Assembly (NCBI GenBank): GCA_028287415.1
Contig: JAQBPS010000697.1
Location: 1 to 6,891, forward strand
From: Bacillota bacterium
Lineage (GTDB): Bacteria; Bacillota; Sulfobacillia; Symbiobacteriales; Symbiobacteriaceae
Direction: 5' to 3'
DNA: 6,891 bases
The position numbers and the translations under genes were made by a program. Below are positions 5,471 to 6,891 of this stretch, one piece after another. Every line of letters begins with the position of its first letter. The first letter of the stretch is position 1. The notes beneath the pieces were generated by a model. It saw only the letters and a list, made by a program, of their open reading frames with translations. It did not search any database and had not been told where the DNA came from.

Positions 5471-6338
5471 GGCGCGCGCGGTGCAGACGCCGCAGCGCAT
5501 TCGCGTCTTCCCCCGGCTCCGCATCTCCGGCCAGTGGAACCTGTACGCCGGGTTGGCCGTGGTCGGGATGATGCTATTCCTCAGCTTGCTGGCGCCATGG
5601 ATCAGTCCGTACGACCCGGTGCAGAACGCCTTGTCAGTGGCTTTGAAGGCACCCAGCGCGGCGCACTGGCTCGGGACGGACAACTTCGGCCGGGACATCT
5701 TCACCCGTGTGATCTATGCGGCGCGCCTCGACCTGCAAATCGGTCTGATTGCTGCAGCTGTCCCGATGGTGATCGGGGTGGCGCTCGGGGCGTTGGCGGG
5801 CTACTTTGGCGGCTGGCTAGACGTGATCGTCATGCGCATTGTTGATGTTACTGTCAGCATCCCTTTCCTGGTGCTGATTCTGTCCCTGATGGCGATCCTG
5901 AGCCAGCGGGTGGGCTCCGGGCTTTCGAGCATGTACATCGCCGTGTTCCTCGCCGGCTGGACCGCCTATGCCCGCATCATCCGGGCGGAGGTTCTGGTGC
6001 AGAAACAGCAGGAGTATGTCCTGGCCTGTAAAGTGCTGGGCTATGGGCACGCCCGGATCATCTTCCGGCACATCTTGCGCAATGCGATTACGCCGGCGAT
6101 CGTGTTCGCCATGTCCGACATCGTGATGTGCATTCTCCTCGCCTCCTCGCTCAGCTTTCTCGGCCTGGGCGTGAAACCGCCCACCCCGGAGTGGGGAGCG
6201 ATGGCCGCCGAGGGGCGCAACTTCATGCTCCAGGCGTGGTGGATCACCACGATGCCCGGCCTGGCGATCGGTGTGACGGGTCTGGGTTTCAGTCTGATCG
6301 GCGACGGCCTGGCGGATCGAATCGACCAGGGCGATTAA
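5460..6338 (+). CDS. Peptide ABC transporter permease, DppC/OppC type
   Basis: This is the second channel subunit, partner of the DppB-like permease. The protein has 292 residues, the usual DppC length. A short cytoplasmic N-terminus leads to TM1 at about residues 28-50, ending LLAPWISPYDP. Next come the family hallmarks HWLGTDNFGRDIFTRVIYAA and ARLDLQIGL. The core permease domain has several spans, with the EAA loop at residues 185-194 (EYVLACKVLG) followed by YGHARIIFRHILRNAITP. The C-terminal part contains SLSFLGLGVKPPTPEWGAM and ends LGFSLIGDGLADRIDQGD, as expected. The ATG at 5460 lies inside the dppB-like gene, an 11-base overlap that implies translational coupling. The ribosome site is only weak (GGGTGG at about 5450-5455), which fits coupling rather than independent initiation. 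Confidence 0.95.
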   Translation: MGSEARAVQTPQRIRVFPRLRISGQWNLYAGLAVVGMMLFLSLLAPWISPYDPVQNALSVALKAPSAAHWLGTDNFGRDIFTRVIYAARLDLQIGLIAAAVPMVIGVALGALAGYFGGWLDVIVMRIVDVTVSIPFLVLILSLMAILSQRVGSGLSSMYIAVFLAGWTAYARIIRAEVLVQKQQEYVLACKVLGYGHARIIFRHILRNAITPAIVFAMSDIVMCILLASSLSFLGLGVKPPTPEWGAMAAEGRNFMLQAWWITTMPGLAIGVTGLGFSLIGDGLADRIDQGD

Positions 6339-6340
6339 AC

Positions 6341-6348
6341 AAGGAGAG
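6341..6348 (+). promoter_or_regulatory. Ribosome binding site of the aminopeptidase gene
   Basis: AAGGAGAG lies in the 16-base gap after the DppC-like stop, six bases before ATG 6355. It confirms the start and shows the enzyme is translated from the same operon. Confidence 0.65.
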
Positions 6349-6354
6349 ATTGTC

Positions 6355-6891
6355 ATGAAGGTCTTCGTCTCTGTCGATATGGAGGGCATCAGCGGCATCG
6401 TTCACAATCAGGACGTGAACCCGGGCCATGCCCGCTGGTCTGAATCCCGCGCCCTGATGACCGGTGACTGCAATGCCGCAATTGAAGGCCTGCTTGAGGC
6501 CGGCGCCACAGAGGTCGTGGTCAACGAATCCCACGCGTCCATGCGAAACCTGCTCCTGGAGGCGGTTCACCCCGCTGCGACAGTCGTGCGCGGCTTTCAC
6601 AAGTCCCAGTGCATGGTAGAAGGGCTGGACCGCTCCTTTGACGCTGCGGTGTTCGTCGGCTACCACGCCCGGGCCGGCAAGGCCGGCGTCCTGAGCCATA
6701 CGATCTCGGGCAAGAACTTCTGGGAGGTCCGGATCAACGGCAAGCCCGTGGGCGAGACGGCGATCAACGCCCTGATCGCCGCCGCCCATGGAGTGCCTGT
6801 GATCATGGTGTCCGGGGACGACGTGCTGTGCGACGAGGTGCGGGCCGATCTGGGCGACGGCGTGGTGACCATTCAGACGAAGCGGGCGATT
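6355..6891 (+). CDS. M55 family D-aminopeptidase (DppA-like), cut by the right edge
   Basis: This is a cytoplasmic zinc aminopeptidase of the DppA family. The Bacillus subtilis member releases D-amino acids from the N-terminus of peptides such as D-Ala-D-Ala. The visible 179 residues are about the first two thirds of the usual ~275. Residue numbers match the known enzyme closely: SVDMEGISG gives zinc ligands Asp8 and Glu10, VNESH gives His60, VGYHARAG gives His104, LSH gives the catalytic His115, and KPVGE gives Glu134 (Glu133 in B. subtilis, shifted by one extra residue). MVSGDD is also conserved. All visible active-site residues are present, so the enzyme should be functional if the rest is intact. 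In B. subtilis this gene comes first in its operon; here it follows the permeases, which suits processing of the imported peptide. Confidence 0.94.
   Translation, partial: MKVFVSVDMEGISGIVHNQDVNPGHARWSESRALMTGDCNAAIEGLLEAGATEVVVNESHASMRNLLLEAVHPAATVVRGFHKSQCMVEGLDRSFDAAVFVGYHARAGKAGVLSHTISGKNFWEVRINGKPVGETAINALIAAAHGVPVIMVSGDDVLCDEVRADLGDGVVTIQTKRAI

Noticed and set aside
5021..5704. Minus-strand open frame of 227 codons
   Set aside because: It is antisense to both permease genes, which are clear family members; it is rich in His, Gln and Arg as shadow frames are.

Overview
The window looks like chromosomal DNA from a GC-rich member of the Firmicutes. Three things point there: purine-rich Shine-Dalgarno sites with good spacing, TTG starts, and a peptide-transport lipoprotein cluster with a DppA-type D-aminopeptidase. 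The overall look recalls Symbiobacterium and relatives, but that is an impression and not a database result.

Left part (1-1363, minus strand). A cation diffusion facilitator (CDF) metal exporter is followed 60 bases downstream, start to stop, by the first 82 residues of a large ABC permease. The permease resembles the 'duplicated permease' type found with anion-type transporters, and it runs off the left edge. A weak promoter candidate and a strong hairpin lie upstream of the CDF gene.

Middle part (about 1317-2893). Roughly 1.6 kb holds no convincing gene. It holds three kinds of repeat: a 39-bp hairpin present twice (1754-1792 and 2749-2787), a 76-bp GC-rich repeat present twice (2118-2193 and 2650-2725) whose halves are themselves related, and three imperfect ~21-bp tandem units (2466-2527) between inverted repeats. 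The base composition is patchy and partly AT-richer than the genes on either side. This is the least explained part of the window.

Right part (2823-6891, plus strand). A likely sigma-A promoter leads into a compact operon: a dipeptide/oligopeptide-binding lipoprotein, two Dpp/Opp-type permeases (the second overlaps the first by 11 bases), and an M55 D-aminopeptidase cut by the right edge. Together they would capture a peptide outside the cell, move it through the membrane and cleave it inside. The M55 enzyme suggests D-amino-acid peptides such as cell-wall fragments. No ATPase gene is seen; it may lie downstream or be supplied from elsewhere.
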